Shown here in pieces: positions 28,448-37,519 of a stretch of DNA of 64,000 nucleotides (position 1 is the stretch's first letter; every line of letters starts with the position of its first letter). A program made the translations under genes and the position numbers. The notes below the pieces were generated by a model that had not been told where the DNA came from, searched no databases, and saw nothing but the letters and a program-made list of their open reading frames with translations. The DNA is from Mesorhizobium loti (GTDB lineage Bacteria > Pseudomonadota > Alphaproteobacteria > Rhizobiales > Rhizobiaceae). Location: NCBI GenBank assembly GCA_014189435.1, contig CP050293.1, positions 5,001 through 69,000 on the forward strand, in the 5' to 3' direction.

Positions 28448-29439
28448 ATTCTCGACAGATCCAGCGGCAGATCGGCAAGTCCGGCATATCGGCGTCGGCT
28501 GTAGGCCTGGGCACCTGGGCCATTGGCGGCTGGATGTGGGGCGGCACCGACGAGAAGGAGTCGGTCAAGGCGATCGAAGCCTCGATCGACGCCGGCCTCA
28601 GCCTGATCGACACCGCACCGGCCTACGGCCTCGGCCGCAGCGAGGCGATCGTCGGCACCGCCATCAAGGGCAAGCGCGACAAAGTGGTGATCGCGACCAA
28701 ATGCGGGCTGAACTGGCATTCCGGCAAAGGGGGCCATTTCTTCGACCAGGACGGCAAGCCGGTTCACCGTTATCTCGGCGCCGACGGCATCGCCTATGAA
28801 GTCGAGCAGAGCCTGCGGCGTCTCGGCACCGATCATATCGATCTCTACATCACCCATTGGCAGGACCCGACGACGCCCATCGCCGAGACGGTGGCGGTGC
28901 TGGAAAAGCTCAAGGCAGCCGGCAAGATCCGCGCCATTGGCGCCAGCAATGTCAGCGCCGAAGATCTTGGCCACTATATCGACGCCGGCCAGCTCGATGC
29001 GATCCAGGAGCGCTATTCGATGATCGACCGCGAGATCGAGAGCAGCCTGCTGCCGATCACCCGCCGACATGACATCGCCACCCTCAGCTACTCCTCGCTG
29101 GCGCTGGGCCTGCTCACCGGCACGGTCGACCCAGCGCGCACATTCGGCGGCGACGACCAACGCAAGGACAACCCACGCTTCTCCACGGCCAACCGTCTGA
29201 AGGTGGCAAAGCTGAAAGAGGCAATCATTCCGATCGCCGAAAGCCACCAGGCGTCGATGGCGCAGATCGTCATCGCCTGGACGCTTGCCCAGCCGGGCAT
29301 CACTTTTGCCCTGTGCGGCGCGCGCAATCCCGAACAGGCGCTCGACAATGCGCGGGCCGGCGAGATCACGCTTGCGGCAAGCGAGCTTGCGGCCATCGAC
29401 GCCGCGGCAGCCGCGCATCTCACCGCGATGGATGCCTGA
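28444..29439 (+). CDS. Aldo/keto reductase
   Basis: 331-residue AKR barrel. Catalytic Asp near 55 and Tyr near 60 (SLIDTAPAYGLGRSE), Lys in VIATKCGLNW, His in YITHWQDP, and the NADP-binding region GARNPEQALDNARAGE. Related to the tas/L-glyceraldehyde-3-phosphate reductase group. Likely interconverts an aldose or small aldehyde and its polyol within the cluster. Confidence 0.9.
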   Translation: MNSRQIQRQIGKSGISASAVGLGTWAIGGWMWGGTDEKESVKAIEASIDAGLSLIDTAPAYGLGRSEAIVGTAIKGKRDKVVIATKCGLNWHSGKGGHFFDQDGKPVHRYLGADGIAYEVEQSLRRLGTDHIDLYITHWQDPTTPIAETVAVLEKLKAAGKIRAIGASNVSAEDLGHYIDAGQLDAIQERYSMIDREIESSLLPITRRHDIATLSYSSLALGLLTGTVDPARTFGGDDQRKDNPRFSTANRLKVAKLKEAIIPIAESHQASMAQIVIAWTLAQPGITFALCGARNPEQALDNARAGEITLAASELAAIDAAAAAHLTAMDA

Positions 29440-29459
29440 GCAAAAAGGCAACAGCCCCG

Positions 29460-31157
29460 ATGAACCGTAGCCATACGTTAGCCGGTCTGCGCGACCGGCC
29501 TGATATTGCCGTGCTCGTCATCGGTGGCGGCATCAACGGCATCAGCGTCTTTCGCGAGCTGGCCCTGCAAGGCGTCGATGCCGTGCTGGCGGAAAAGGGC
29601 GACTATTGCAGCGGCGCCAGTGCCGCCCTGTCACGCATGGTGCATGGCGGCCTGCGCTACCTCGAAAACGGTGAATTCAAACTGGTGCGCGAATCGCTGC
29701 TTGAACGCGACCGCCTGCTGCGGAATGCCCCGCACTACGTGGCTCCGTTGCCGACGACGGTGCCGATCTTCGATATGTTTTCCGGCCTCGCCAACGGCGC
29801 GGTGCGTTTCCTGGGGCTGACGCGGCGGCCTAGCCGGCGTGGCGCGCTGGTCATCAAGACCGGGCTTGCCATGTACGACCTGTTCACCGCCGCACGGCGA
29901 TTGATGCCGACACACAGGTTCAGGGGGCGCGCCGAGACCTTGAAAAAATGGCCGGCGATCAATCCAGCGATCCGCAATTCGGCGACCTATTACGACGCCT
30001 GGGTGAGCCGGCCCGAACGTCTCGGCCTGGAGATGCTGCTGGATGCCACGGCGAGCGCGGCGAACGCCCGGGCCTTGAACTACGCGCTGATATCATCGAC
30101 CGGCGACGGCCTTGCCATTACCGACACGTTGACCGGCGAGGAACTGCCGGTGCGGGCGCAACTGGTCATCAACGCCACCGGCGGCTGGATCGACCTGACC
30201 AACAAGGCCATTGGGGCGGCGGCGCAGAAAATGATGGGCGGCACCAAGGGCTCGCATCTCATCGTCGACAACGCAGAACTCCTCGACGCGCTCGGCGGCC
30301 ACATGGTCTATTACGAGAACGAGGACGGTCGCATCTGCATCCTGTTTCCCTATCTAGGCAAGGTGCTGATCGGCTCGACCGACATCCGGGTCGATGATCC
30401 GGACCAGGTCCGTTGCGAGGAGGACGAGCAGCGCTACATCCTGCAGTCGCTCGCCTTTGTTTTTCCCTCGATCAAGGTCACCGAAGACCAGATCGTGTTC
30501 CGCTTCGCCGGCGTGCGCCCGTTGCCCGCCAGCGAGGACAGTTTCACGAGCCGAATACCGCGCGATCATTTCTGCGAGTTCGTCGAACCGGCCGGCCACC
30601 TGCCGGCGACACTGTGCATGATCGGCGGCAAGTGGACGACCTTCCGCTCGTTCGGGGCGCTGGCAGCCGATATGGCGTTGAAGCGGCTGGGGCTCGCACG
30701 CAGCATGGGCACGCAGGACATGGCCATCGGCGGCGGTCGCGACTTCCCGGCCGATCCGCAGGCCTGGTGCGCATCATTCGCCGCCGAGCACGGCCTGCCG
30801 GTCGAGCGCGCGCACACGCTGCTGCAGCGCTATGGCACGTCGGCCAGGGATTTCGTTTCGCACCCGGCGGGCGAACAGATGCTGCCCCGGTCGGATTACT
30901 CGGCAAGCGAGATCCGCTACATCATCGAGCGTGAGCAGGTCCAATGCCTTGCGGACCTGTTCCTGCGCCGCACCACCATTGCCATTTCGGGTGGCCTCAG
31001 CTTCGACCTCGTCAACGCCGTTCTCGACCTGCTGGCGGCGCACAAGGGCTGGAGCGCCAGCGAGGCTGCCGCCGAATGCTCGACCTTCCTGGCCTTGCTG
31101 GCCGACCGGCACGGCATCGACCTCCAGACGCATCAAAGGAGCGCCCTATGCGCGTAA
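29460..31157 (+). CDS. GlpD-like FAD-dependent polyol-phosphate dehydrogenase
   Basis: 565 residues from the ATG at 29460. FAD motif VIGGGINGISVFRELALQG (20-38), then SGASAALSRMVHGGLRYLENGEFKLVRESL, the glycerol-3-phosphate dehydrogenase signature, and a GlpD C-terminal domain. EryB, which oxidises erythritol phosphate, is a GlpD homologue. With a sugar kinase and SorC regulator in the same operon, a polyol-phosphate other than glycerol-3-phosphate is the best guess. The C-terminus overlaps the aldolase gene by 10 bp. Confidence 0.88.
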   Translation: MNRSHTLAGLRDRPDIAVLVIGGGINGISVFRELALQGVDAVLAEKGDYCSGASAALSRMVHGGLRYLENGEFKLVRESLLERDRLLRNAPHYVAPLPTTVPIFDMFSGLANGAVRFLGLTRRPSRRGALVIKTGLAMYDLFTAARRLMPTHRFRGRAETLKKWPAINPAIRNSATYYDAWVSRPERLGLEMLLDATASAANARALNYALISSTGDGLAITDTLTGEELPVRAQLVINATGGWIDLTNKAIGAAAQKMMGGTKGSHLIVDNAELLDALGGHMVYYENEDGRICILFPYLGKVLIGSTDIRVDDPDQVRCEEDEQRYILQSLAFVFPSIKVTEDQIVFRFAGVRPLPASEDSFTSRIPRDHFCEFVEPAGHLPATLCMIGGKWTTFRSFGALAADMALKRLGLARSMGTQDMAIGGGRDFPADPQAWCASFAAEHGLPVERAHTLLQRYGTSARDFVSHPAGEQMLPRSDYSASEIRYIIEREQVQCLADLFLRRTTIAISGGLSFDLVNAVLDLLAAHKGWSASEAAAECSTFLALLADRHGIDLQTHQRSALCA

Positions 31158-31990
31158 ACAAGAAAGTCCGCATGAACCGGCTGTTCGGCGGTGGCCGCTG
31201 CCTCGACGTCGCCATCGATCATGGTGTCTGCAACGAACCGAGCTTCCTTGCCGGGCTCGAAGATATGGCCGGCGTCGTCACCCAGCTGGTCAAGGCGGGC
31301 CCCGACGCCATCCAGATGAATTACGGCCAGGCCGATCTGCTGCAGGCCGTGCCGGGCAAGGACAAGCCGGCGCTGGTGATGCGCATCGACATGGGCAATC
31401 CCTACAACAGGACACGCCACCGAGCGATGTGGGCGGTGCTGCAGAACGAAGCCGAGCCCTTGCTTGGGGCCATCGAGATGGATGCGGCTTGCGTCGTGGT
31501 CAATCTGTTCATGCTGCCCGACGAGCCGGACCTGTTCCGGCAATGCGTGCAGAACATCGCGCGCGTGCGCGCCGATTGCGAGAAATACGGCCTGCCGCTG
31601 ATGATCGAGCCGCTGGCCATGCTGCCGGTCACTGAGCATGGCGGCTACATGGTCGACGGCGATGCCGAAAAGATCGTCACCTTGACCCGGCTTGCCCGCG
31701 AGATGGGCGCCGATATCATCAAGGCTGATCCGACCACCGATCCCAACGACTTCCACCGCGTCGTCGAGGCCGCGCGCTGCCCGGTGCTGGTGCGCGGCGG
31801 CGGCAAGGAGGATTTGCGCGCTGTGTTCGACAAGTCGGCTGCCTTGATGGCACAGGGTGCGCTTGGCATGGTCTATGGCCGCAACATCTACCAGCATGCC
31901 AACCCGAGTGCTGTCGTGCGCGGGCTGATGGCGATCATTCATGACGATGCCGATGGCGGCGTGGCCTGGGACCTGTACAACCAAGCATAG
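31148..31990 (+). CDS. Class I aldolase of the DhnA/LsrF family
   Basis: 280 residues. TIM-barrel aldolase with opening GGGRCLDVAIDHGV, middle MIEPLAM, and ADIIKADPTTD carrying the probable Schiff-base Lys (K192), followed by VLVRGGGKED, the phosphate-binding GG loop. Relatives cleave fructose-1,6-bisphosphate or the phosphorylated autoinducer-2 product. Here it may cleave the ketose phosphate made by the GlpD-like enzyme. No dedicated ribosome site: the start lies inside the preceding gene. Confidence 0.85.
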   Translation: MRVNKKVRMNRLFGGGRCLDVAIDHGVCNEPSFLAGLEDMAGVVTQLVKAGPDAIQMNYGQADLLQAVPGKDKPALVMRIDMGNPYNRTRHRAMWAVLQNEAEPLLGAIEMDAACVVVNLFMLPDEPDLFRQCVQNIARVRADCEKYGLPLMIEPLAMLPVTEHGGYMVDGDAEKIVTLTRLAREMGADIIKADPTTDPNDFHRVVEAARCPVLVRGGGKEDLRAVFDKSAALMAQGALGMVYGRNIYQHANPSAVVRGLMAIIHDDADGGVAWDLYNQA

Positions 31991-32012
31991 GCCGCGGCCT
32001 CGGGAGGCGCCA

Positions 32013-33527
32013 ATGGGTAAGTATATTCTTGGCCTCGATGCCGGCAACACCGTCATCAAGGCTATCCTCTTCGACCTGTCGGGGCGCGAGCTGGCGCTTG
32101 CCGCCTGCGACGGCCGCTCGTCCATGCCAAAGCCCGGCCATGTCGAGCGCGACCTCAACGAGCTCTGGCGCAATGCGGTTTCGGTCATCGGCCAATGCAT
32201 CGCTGAAGCCGGCATCGACGCCGGCGAGATTGTCGCCATCGGCTGCGCCGGCCATGGCAACGGGCTCTATGCGCTCGATCGCGCGGGTGCCCCGCTGATC
32301 GGCATCCAGTCGCTCGACACACGCGCGGTCGGCATCGTTGCCGAATGGGCAGAGCAGAATGTCGGCGACCGCACCTATGCACACTGCCTGCAACGGCCGT
32401 GGGCGGCGCAGACGCCGACCCTGCTTGCCTGGCTCAAGCGCTTTTCGCCGGCTTTGTTCACCAGCATCGGAACTGTGTTCTTGTGCAAGGATTTCGTCGT
32501 CAACCGCCTGACCGGTGCGCGCAGCAGCGATACATCAGACATGTCGGGCTGCGGCCTGCTGCAGATGCGGGATCGGCGTTACGAGTCGGATCTGCTTGCC
32601 GCCTACGGGCTCGGCGATTGCGCGGACCTGCTGCCGCCAGTGCTGGAATCGGCCGACATTGCCGGCCATGTCAGCGAGGACGTAGCAGCCCTGACGGGAC
32701 TGCGCGCCGGCACGCCCGTCGTGGCCGGGCTGTTCGATGTCGTCGCCAGCGCGATCGGTTCGGGCGTGACCACAACCGGTGCCGCCTCGGTCATCGCCGG
32801 AACCTGGAGCATCAACCAGGTCATCACCGACGAACCGATCCGCGACCCCTCGATTTTCATGCTGTCGACCTTCGATCGCCAGCGCTATCTGGCGATCGAA
32901 TCCAGCGCGACCTCGGCCGCCAATCTCGAATGGATCGTTCGCGAATTCCTCGAGCATGGTGGCGAAGCCGGCAAGTCGCCATTCGAATTGTGCAGCGAAC
33001 TCGTCGCTTCCGTCGATCCGAACAGCGACATTCCGATCTATCATCCCTTCCTGTACGGCTCGCAGCAGAACGGCCATGCGCGCGCCGGCTTCTACGGGAT
33101 CGCCGGCTGGCACAGCCGGGCACATCTGCTTCGTGCGCTGTTCGAGGGCGTCGCCTTCGAGCACAAGCGCCATGTCGAGACCTTGCACAAAGCGGGCGCC
33201 GATTTCGACCAGGTGGTGCTGTCTGGCGGCGGCTCGCGCAGCACGGTCTGGCCGCAGATCTTCGCCGATGTGCTCGGCGTGCCTGTCACCGTGGCGCGCA
33301 GCCGCGAGACCGGCGCGCTGGGAGCGGCAATCGCTGCCGGCACCGGCGTCGGCATCTTCGCGGACTACAGCGCCGGTGCGGCCGCCATGACAGCGGCTGC
33401 CCGGCATTTTGTACCCAACGAAGCGGTTGCCGACGCCTATGCACGGCGGTATCGACTGTACGGCGAGATCAACCAGGCGATGACCCCGATGTGGGAGCGC
33501 ATCGCCGGACAGCAGGCATACACGTGA
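32013..33527 (+). CDS. FGGY-family carbohydrate kinase
   Basis: 504 residues from the ATG at 32013, with GGGAGG eight bases upstream. N-terminal phosphate loop GLDAGNTVIKAILFD (7-21), middle CAGHGNGLYALD, FLCKDFVVNRLTG, second ATPase loop GTWSINQV, and C-terminal VLSGGGSRSTVWPQIFADVLGVPV. Closest in style to L-xylulose/3-keto-L-gulonate kinases (LyxK). Phosphorylates the imported polyol or sugar in the cytoplasm. Confidence 0.92.
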   Translation: MGKYILGLDAGNTVIKAILFDLSGRELALAACDGRSSMPKPGHVERDLNELWRNAVSVIGQCIAEAGIDAGEIVAIGCAGHGNGLYALDRAGAPLIGIQSLDTRAVGIVAEWAEQNVGDRTYAHCLQRPWAAQTPTLLAWLKRFSPALFTSIGTVFLCKDFVVNRLTGARSSDTSDMSGCGLLQMRDRRYESDLLAAYGLGDCADLLPPVLESADIAGHVSEDVAALTGLRAGTPVVAGLFDVVASAIGSGVTTTGAASVIAGTWSINQVITDEPIRDPSIFMLSTFDRQRYLAIESSATSAANLEWIVREFLEHGGEAGKSPFELCSELVASVDPNSDIPIYHPFLYGSQQNGHARAGFYGIAGWHSRAHLLRALFEGVAFEHKRHVETLHKAGADFDQVVLSGGGSRSTVWPQIFADVLGVPVTVARSRETGALGAAIAAGTGVGIFADYSAGAAAMTAAARHFVPNEAVADAYARRYRLYGEINQAMTPMWERIAGQQAYT

Positions 33528-35140
33528 CTGAAGCTTCACCGTCCCCGTTCGGCAGTTACGACTACGTCATCGTCGGTGCCGGCTCCGCCGGCTGCGTGCT
33601 CGCCAACCGGCTTTCGGCCAATCCGCGCAACAATGTGCTGCTGCTCGAGGCTGGCGGCAGCGACCGCTACCACTGGGTCGATATCCCGATCGGCTACCTC
33701 TTCTGCATGGGCAATCCGCGCACCGACTGGATGATGAAGACCGAGCCGGAAGCCGGTCTCAACGGACGCAGCCTCAACTATCCGCGCGGCAAGGTGCTTG
33801 GCGGCTGTTCATCGATCAACGGCATGATCTACATGCGCGGCCAGGCAGCCGACTATGATGGCTGGCGTCAGGCCGGCAATGCCGGCTGGGGCTGGGACGA
33901 TGTCCTGCCTTACTTCCTCAAATCGGAAGACTTCCATGGCGGCAAGAGCGCCATGCACGGCAGTGGCGGCGAGTGGCGGGTCGAACGGCAGCGGCTGTCA
34001 TGGCCGATCCTCGACGCTTTCCGGGACGCGGCCGAGGAACTCGGCATTCCCCGCACCGAAGACTTCAACACCGGCACCAATGAAGGGTCGGGCTATTTCG
34101 AGGTCAACCAGCGGAAGGGCGTGCGCTGGAACACATCGAAGGCGTTTCTGCGCGGCATTGCGGCGCGCAAGAACCTGCGCGTGGTGCTCGGCGCGGAGAC
34201 CGAGCGGCTCGAATTCGACGGCCGGCGCGTCACCGGACTCGTCTTCCGAAAAGACGGTGTCCAGCACCGCGTGTCAGCCGGCCAGACCATTCTCGCCGCA
34301 GGTGCCATCAACTCGCCGAAGCTGCTCGAACTCTCCGGCGTCGGCCGTCCCGACCTGCTTTCGAGCATTGGCGTGGATGTCCGTCACGCCTTGCCGGGCG
34401 TCGGTGAAAACCTGCAGGACCATCTGCAGATCCGCACCGTCTTCAAGGTCGCCAATGCCGCGACGCTCAACCAGCGCTACCACAATCTGGTCAGCCGCGC
34501 GTCGATGGGGCTGGAATACGCGCTCAAGCGCAGCGGGCCGCTGTCGATGGCGCCGAGCCAGCTCGGCATCTTCGCCAGGAGCGATCCGCGCCTTGCAACG
34601 CCCGACCTCGAATATCATGTGCAGCCACTGAGCACCGACAAGCTGGGCGAGCCGCTGCATCGCTTTCCCGCGGTCACCGTCTCGGTCTGCAATCTGCGTC
34701 CGGAAAGTCGGGGCACCGTACATATGGGTTCGTCCGATGCGCGGGAGGCGGCGAAGATCCGACCGAACTATCTTTCCACCGAGGGAGACCGCAGCGTGGC
34801 CATCGCGTCGTTGCGCCATGTCCGCAGTCTGATGAAGGCCCGCGCCGTGGCGCGTTTTGCGCCGGAAGAGATGCTTCCCGGCACGCAGTATGACAGCGAC
34901 GAAGACCTCATCCGCAAGGCCGGAGATATCGGCACGACGATCTTCCACCCCGTCGGCACCTGCAAGATGGGGTCGGACTCGATGGCGGTGGTCGACGACG
35001 GCCTGCGTGTTCACGGGCTTGCCGGACTGCGCGTTGTCGATGCCTCGATCATGCCGACAATCGTTTCGGGCAACACCAACTCGCCGGTCGTCATGATCGC
35101 GGAGAAGGCGGCCGAGATGATCCTGCAAGAGGCCCGCTGA
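33524..35140 (+). CDS. GMC-family FAD oxidoreductase (choline/alcohol dehydrogenase type)
   Basis: 538 residues from a GTG that overlaps the kinase stop (GTGA). FAD motif YVIVGAGSAGCVLANRLS (14-31) with LLLEAGG; GMC signature 1 PRGKVLGGCSSINGMIYMRG; signature 2 GAINSPKLLELSGVG; C-terminal catalytic HPVGTCKMG and SGNTNSPVVMIAEKAAE. Oxidises a primary alcohol to an aldehyde, probably a further step on a polyol. No signal peptide. Last gene of the operon. Confidence 0.92.
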   Translation: MTEASPSPFGSYDYVIVGAGSAGCVLANRLSANPRNNVLLLEAGGSDRYHWVDIPIGYLFCMGNPRTDWMMKTEPEAGLNGRSLNYPRGKVLGGCSSINGMIYMRGQAADYDGWRQAGNAGWGWDDVLPYFLKSEDFHGGKSAMHGSGGEWRVERQRLSWPILDAFRDAAEELGIPRTEDFNTGTNEGSGYFEVNQRKGVRWNTSKAFLRGIAARKNLRVVLGAETERLEFDGRRVTGLVFRKDGVQHRVSAGQTILAAGAINSPKLLELSGVGRPDLLSSIGVDVRHALPGVGENLQDHLQIRTVFKVANAATLNQRYHNLVSRASMGLEYALKRSGPLSMAPSQLGIFARSDPRLATPDLEYHVQPLSTDKLGEPLHRFPAVTVSVCNLRPESRGTVHMGSSDAREAAKIRPNYLSTEGDRSVAIASLRHVRSLMKARAVARFAPEEMLPGTQYDSDEDLIRKAGDIGTTIFHPVGTCKMGSDSMAVVDDGLRVHGLAGLRVVDASIMPTIVSGNTNSPVVMIAEKAAEMILQEAR

Positions 35141-35152
35141 CCGCCATCGGCT

Positions 35153-36070
35153 TCAAGCCAGGGCAACGCCGCGCGATCGCCTCTTCTCGGCGGCCGCGAG
35201 CAGGTCGACGAAAGCGCGCACCTTGGCGGGCCGGAACCGGGCCGGTGGAAAGACGGCGTGGATGCCGCCGGTGGGCAAGGTCCAGCCGGCAAACACCGGC
35301 ACCAGCCGTCCTTCGGCGATATCGTCGCTGACACTGTAATCCGGAAACACGCCGAGCCCGATGCCGGCGAGCACGCAAGCCAGGGCAGCCGGGCTCTTGT
35401 CGCACATGACGACCGGATTGAGCTCGGTCAGCACCGTCTCATTGTCCCTGGAAAACAGCCATTGGCCGATGCCGCGCAGCTGGGCGTTGCCGACCCAGGC
35501 CAGCGATCTTGCCTGGCGCGGCGTCACGCCGGGCGGCAGGCTCGCCGCGAAGCCAGGGCTCGCCACCACGATTTGCCGGATTGTACCCAGGCGCCGCGCC
35601 TGGTTGGAGGAATCGGTGAGCCAGCCGACACGGATGCCGAGATCGATCTGCTCGTCCACCAGATTGCTGACCGCGTCGTCGAAGATCGCCTCGACGTGCA
35701 TATGCGGATAGGTCCTGAGATAGGCCGCCATGACCGGGGCCACCATCTTGGTGCCGTAGTCGAGCGGCGCGGTCAGTCTCAGCGTTCCGCTCGGTTCGAC
35801 GGCTCCGCGCGAGATTTCGCCATAGGCCGCCTCCGCTTCCCGCAGGATGATCATCGCGCGGTCATAGAAGAGGCGGCCCTCTTCGGTTGGCGTGACGCGC
35901 CGCGTCGTGCGTTGCAGCAGCGTTGCGCCCAGTTCTTCCTCGAGCTTGCCGATCTGATGGCTGACCACGGCCTTGGCGACGCCAAGCCGGTCCGCCGCCG
36001 CGGTGAACGAGCCGGTTTCCATCACCGTGGTGAAGTAGGCCAGCCGATTGAGGTTCAGAAGTTCAGCCAG
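35153..36070 (-). CDS. LysR-family transcriptional regulator
   Basis: Helix-turn-helix with SFTAAADRLGVAKAVVSHQIGKLEEELG, then a LysR substrate-binding domain. The first conventional start codons (GTG 36025, ATG 36022) would remove the conserved helix LNLNRLAYFTTV. The frame is open upstream to a CTG at 36070 with AAAGG eight bases before it, which gives the full-length 305-residue protein, so I place the start there. Convergent with the GMC gene. A perfect palindrome lies 12 bp upstream of the proposed start. Confidence 0.82.
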   Translation of the reverse strand: MAELLNLNRLAYFTTVMETGSFTAAADRLGVAKAVVSHQIGKLEEELGATLLQRTTRRVTPTEEGRLFYDRAMIILREAEAAYGEISRGAVEPSGTLRLTAPLDYGTKMVAPVMAAYLRTYPHMHVEAIFDDAVSNLVDEQIDLGIRVGWLTDSSNQARRLGTIRQIVVASPGFAASLPPGVTPRQARSLAWVGNAQLRGIGQWLFSRDNETVLTELNPVVMCDKSPAALACVLAGIGLGVFPDYSVSDDIAEGRLVPVFAGWTLPTGGIHAVFPPARFRPAKVRAFVDLLAAAEKRRSRGVALA

Positions 36071-36082
36071 GGCGGCAACCTT

Positions 36083-36101
36083 TGTCTGATTGAATCAGAC
36101 A
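36083..36101. promoter_or_regulatory. TGTCTGATT-G-AATCAGACA palindrome, probable LysR box
   Basis: A perfect 9-1-9 inverted repeat that contains T-N11-A, the LysR operator form. It lies between the divergent LysR and DsbA-like genes, about 100 bp from the latter. Confidence 0.65.
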
Positions 36102-36202
36102 GTTTGTATTATTAGGCGCCATTTATCGCAAGGCCCCTGACTGCCACATATGAGCAGAGGCATTCGACGAAGCCGGTGGATGGACCAAGGATGGCAGCGA
36201 CC

Positions 36203-36838
36203 ATGAGCAATTCAGAAGTGACCTATCTTTTTGATCCGCTCTGCGGCTGGTGCTATGGCGCCACCCCGATGCTCGACAGGCTGTCGGCCACCGGCGTGCG
36301 CGTCGAGCTGCTGCCGACCGGCCTGTTCTCCGGTGCCGGCGCGCGTCCGATGGATGAAGGTTTTGCCGCCCACGCCTGGGCGAACGACCAGCGCATCGAG
36401 CGCCTGACCGGACAAATGTTCACGCCGGCCTACCGGCACAATGTCCTCGATATCCGCGGGACCCTGCTCGATTCGCATGCCGCCACGCTTGGCATCAGCG
36501 CCGCCGGCCTGGAAGATCCCAGCCGCCTCGCCGCGCTGAAGACGATCCAGCGGGCGCGCTATGTGGATGGCCGCGATGTCGTGACGATCGGCGGCGTGGC
36601 CGAAGTGCTCGCCGCCGCCGGCATGGCGGACGCCGCCAGGTTGCTCAAGGCGCCGACCGAAGCATTGCTGACGGCCCATCGCGAGCTGGTCGGCCGCGGC
36701 CGCGCGCTGTTCCAGCGCCTGCATGCCGATGGCGTGCCTTCGCTGGCGGTCATCCGCAACGACGCGCCCCGGCTCATCGGTTCGAACGCGCTGTTCGGCA
36801 GCTTCGACAATCTCGTCGCCCATATCGCGGCGGCGTGA
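36203..36838 (+). CDS. DsbA-family thioredoxin-fold protein
   Basis: 211 residues. Redox motif CGWC (14-17) followed by YG, as in FrnE/2-hydroxychromene-isomerase-like cytoplasmic DsbA proteins; no signal peptide. DVVTIGGVAEVLAAAG and a helical middle are typical. Likely a disulfide oxidoreductase or glutathione-linked enzyme. ATG at 36203 is preferred because it starts directly at the fold; ATG 36191 is possible. Probable LysR target with the next gene. Confidence 0.85.
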   Translation: MSNSEVTYLFDPLCGWCYGATPMLDRLSATGVRVELLPTGLFSGAGARPMDEGFAAHAWANDQRIERLTGQMFTPAYRHNVLDIRGTLLDSHAATLGISAAGLEDPSRLAALKTIQRARYVDGRDVVTIGGVAEVLAAAGMADAARLLKAPTEALLTAHRELVGRGRALFQRLHADGVPSLAVIRNDAPRLIGSNALFGSFDNLVAHIAAA

Positions 36839-36882
36839 TCCCATCCTCCAGAAAACCTCCAACAAGGAACAAGGAAACAGAC

Positions 36883-37494
36883 ATGGCAAAAGTCGCTCTC
36901 ATTGGTGCATCGGGTGCTGTCGGTTCGCGCCTTCTCAGGGAACTCTCCGATCGCGGCCATACCGTCACCGGCATCGCGCGCAACCCGGAAAAGATCGCCG
37001 CGCTTCCCGGCGTGACGGCCAGGAAGGGCGATCTGTTCGACGAGAAGGGTCTGGCCGGCCTGATCCGCGGCCATGATGTTGTGATCAGCGCGGTGCATTT
37101 TCTGGACAGCGATGCCGATACGCTGATCGCCGCGGTGCGCGCCTCCGGCGTGAAGCGCTATCTCGTCGTCGGCGGCGCCGGCAGTCTCGAAGTCGCACCC
37201 GGCAAGCGGCTGGTCGACACCCCTGAATTTCCGGCGATCTACAAGGCCGAGGCCCAGAAGGGCGCCGACTTCCTGGACAGATTGAAGACGGTCGACGACC
37301 TCGATTGGACGTTCCTGTCGCCATCCGCCATGTTCGTGCCGGGCGAGCGCACCGGCAAATTCCGCCTCGGCAAGGACACGCTTCTCGCCTCGGACAAGGG
37401 CAGCAGCATTTCCTTCGAGGACTACGCCATCGTCATGGTCGACGAGATCGAGAAGCCGGCCCACATCAGGCAGCGCTTCACCGTCGGCTATTGA
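36883..37494 (+). CDS. NAD(P)-binding oxidoreductase, YwnB/NmrA type
   Basis: 203 residues. Rossmann motif LIGASGAVGSRLL (6-18), then VVGGAGSLEVAPGKRL and WTFLSPSAMFVPGERTGKF, typical of the short atypical-SDR group. Ribosome site AAGGAAA precedes the start. 44 bp after the DsbA-like gene, probably the same transcript. Commonly induced by thiol or quinone stress in other bacteria; the role here is inferred. Confidence 0.85.
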   Translation: MAKVALIGASGAVGSRLLRELSDRGHTVTGIARNPEKIAALPGVTARKGDLFDEKGLAGLIRGHDVVISAVHFLDSDADTLIAAVRASGVKRYLVVGGAGSLEVAPGKRLVDTPEFPAIYKAEAQKGADFLDRLKTVDDLDWTFLSPSAMFVPGERTGKFRLGKDTLLASDKGSSISFEDYAIVMVDEIEKPAHIRQRFTVGY

Positions 37495-37519
37495 TCGAAC
37501 GGGCGGCGGCGGCCTAGCC

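Noticed and set aside
32345..33523. Long 5' extension of the GMC oxidoreductase frame
   Set aside because: It is a shadow in the kinase gene; the GMC gene starts at the GTG overlapping the kinase stop.
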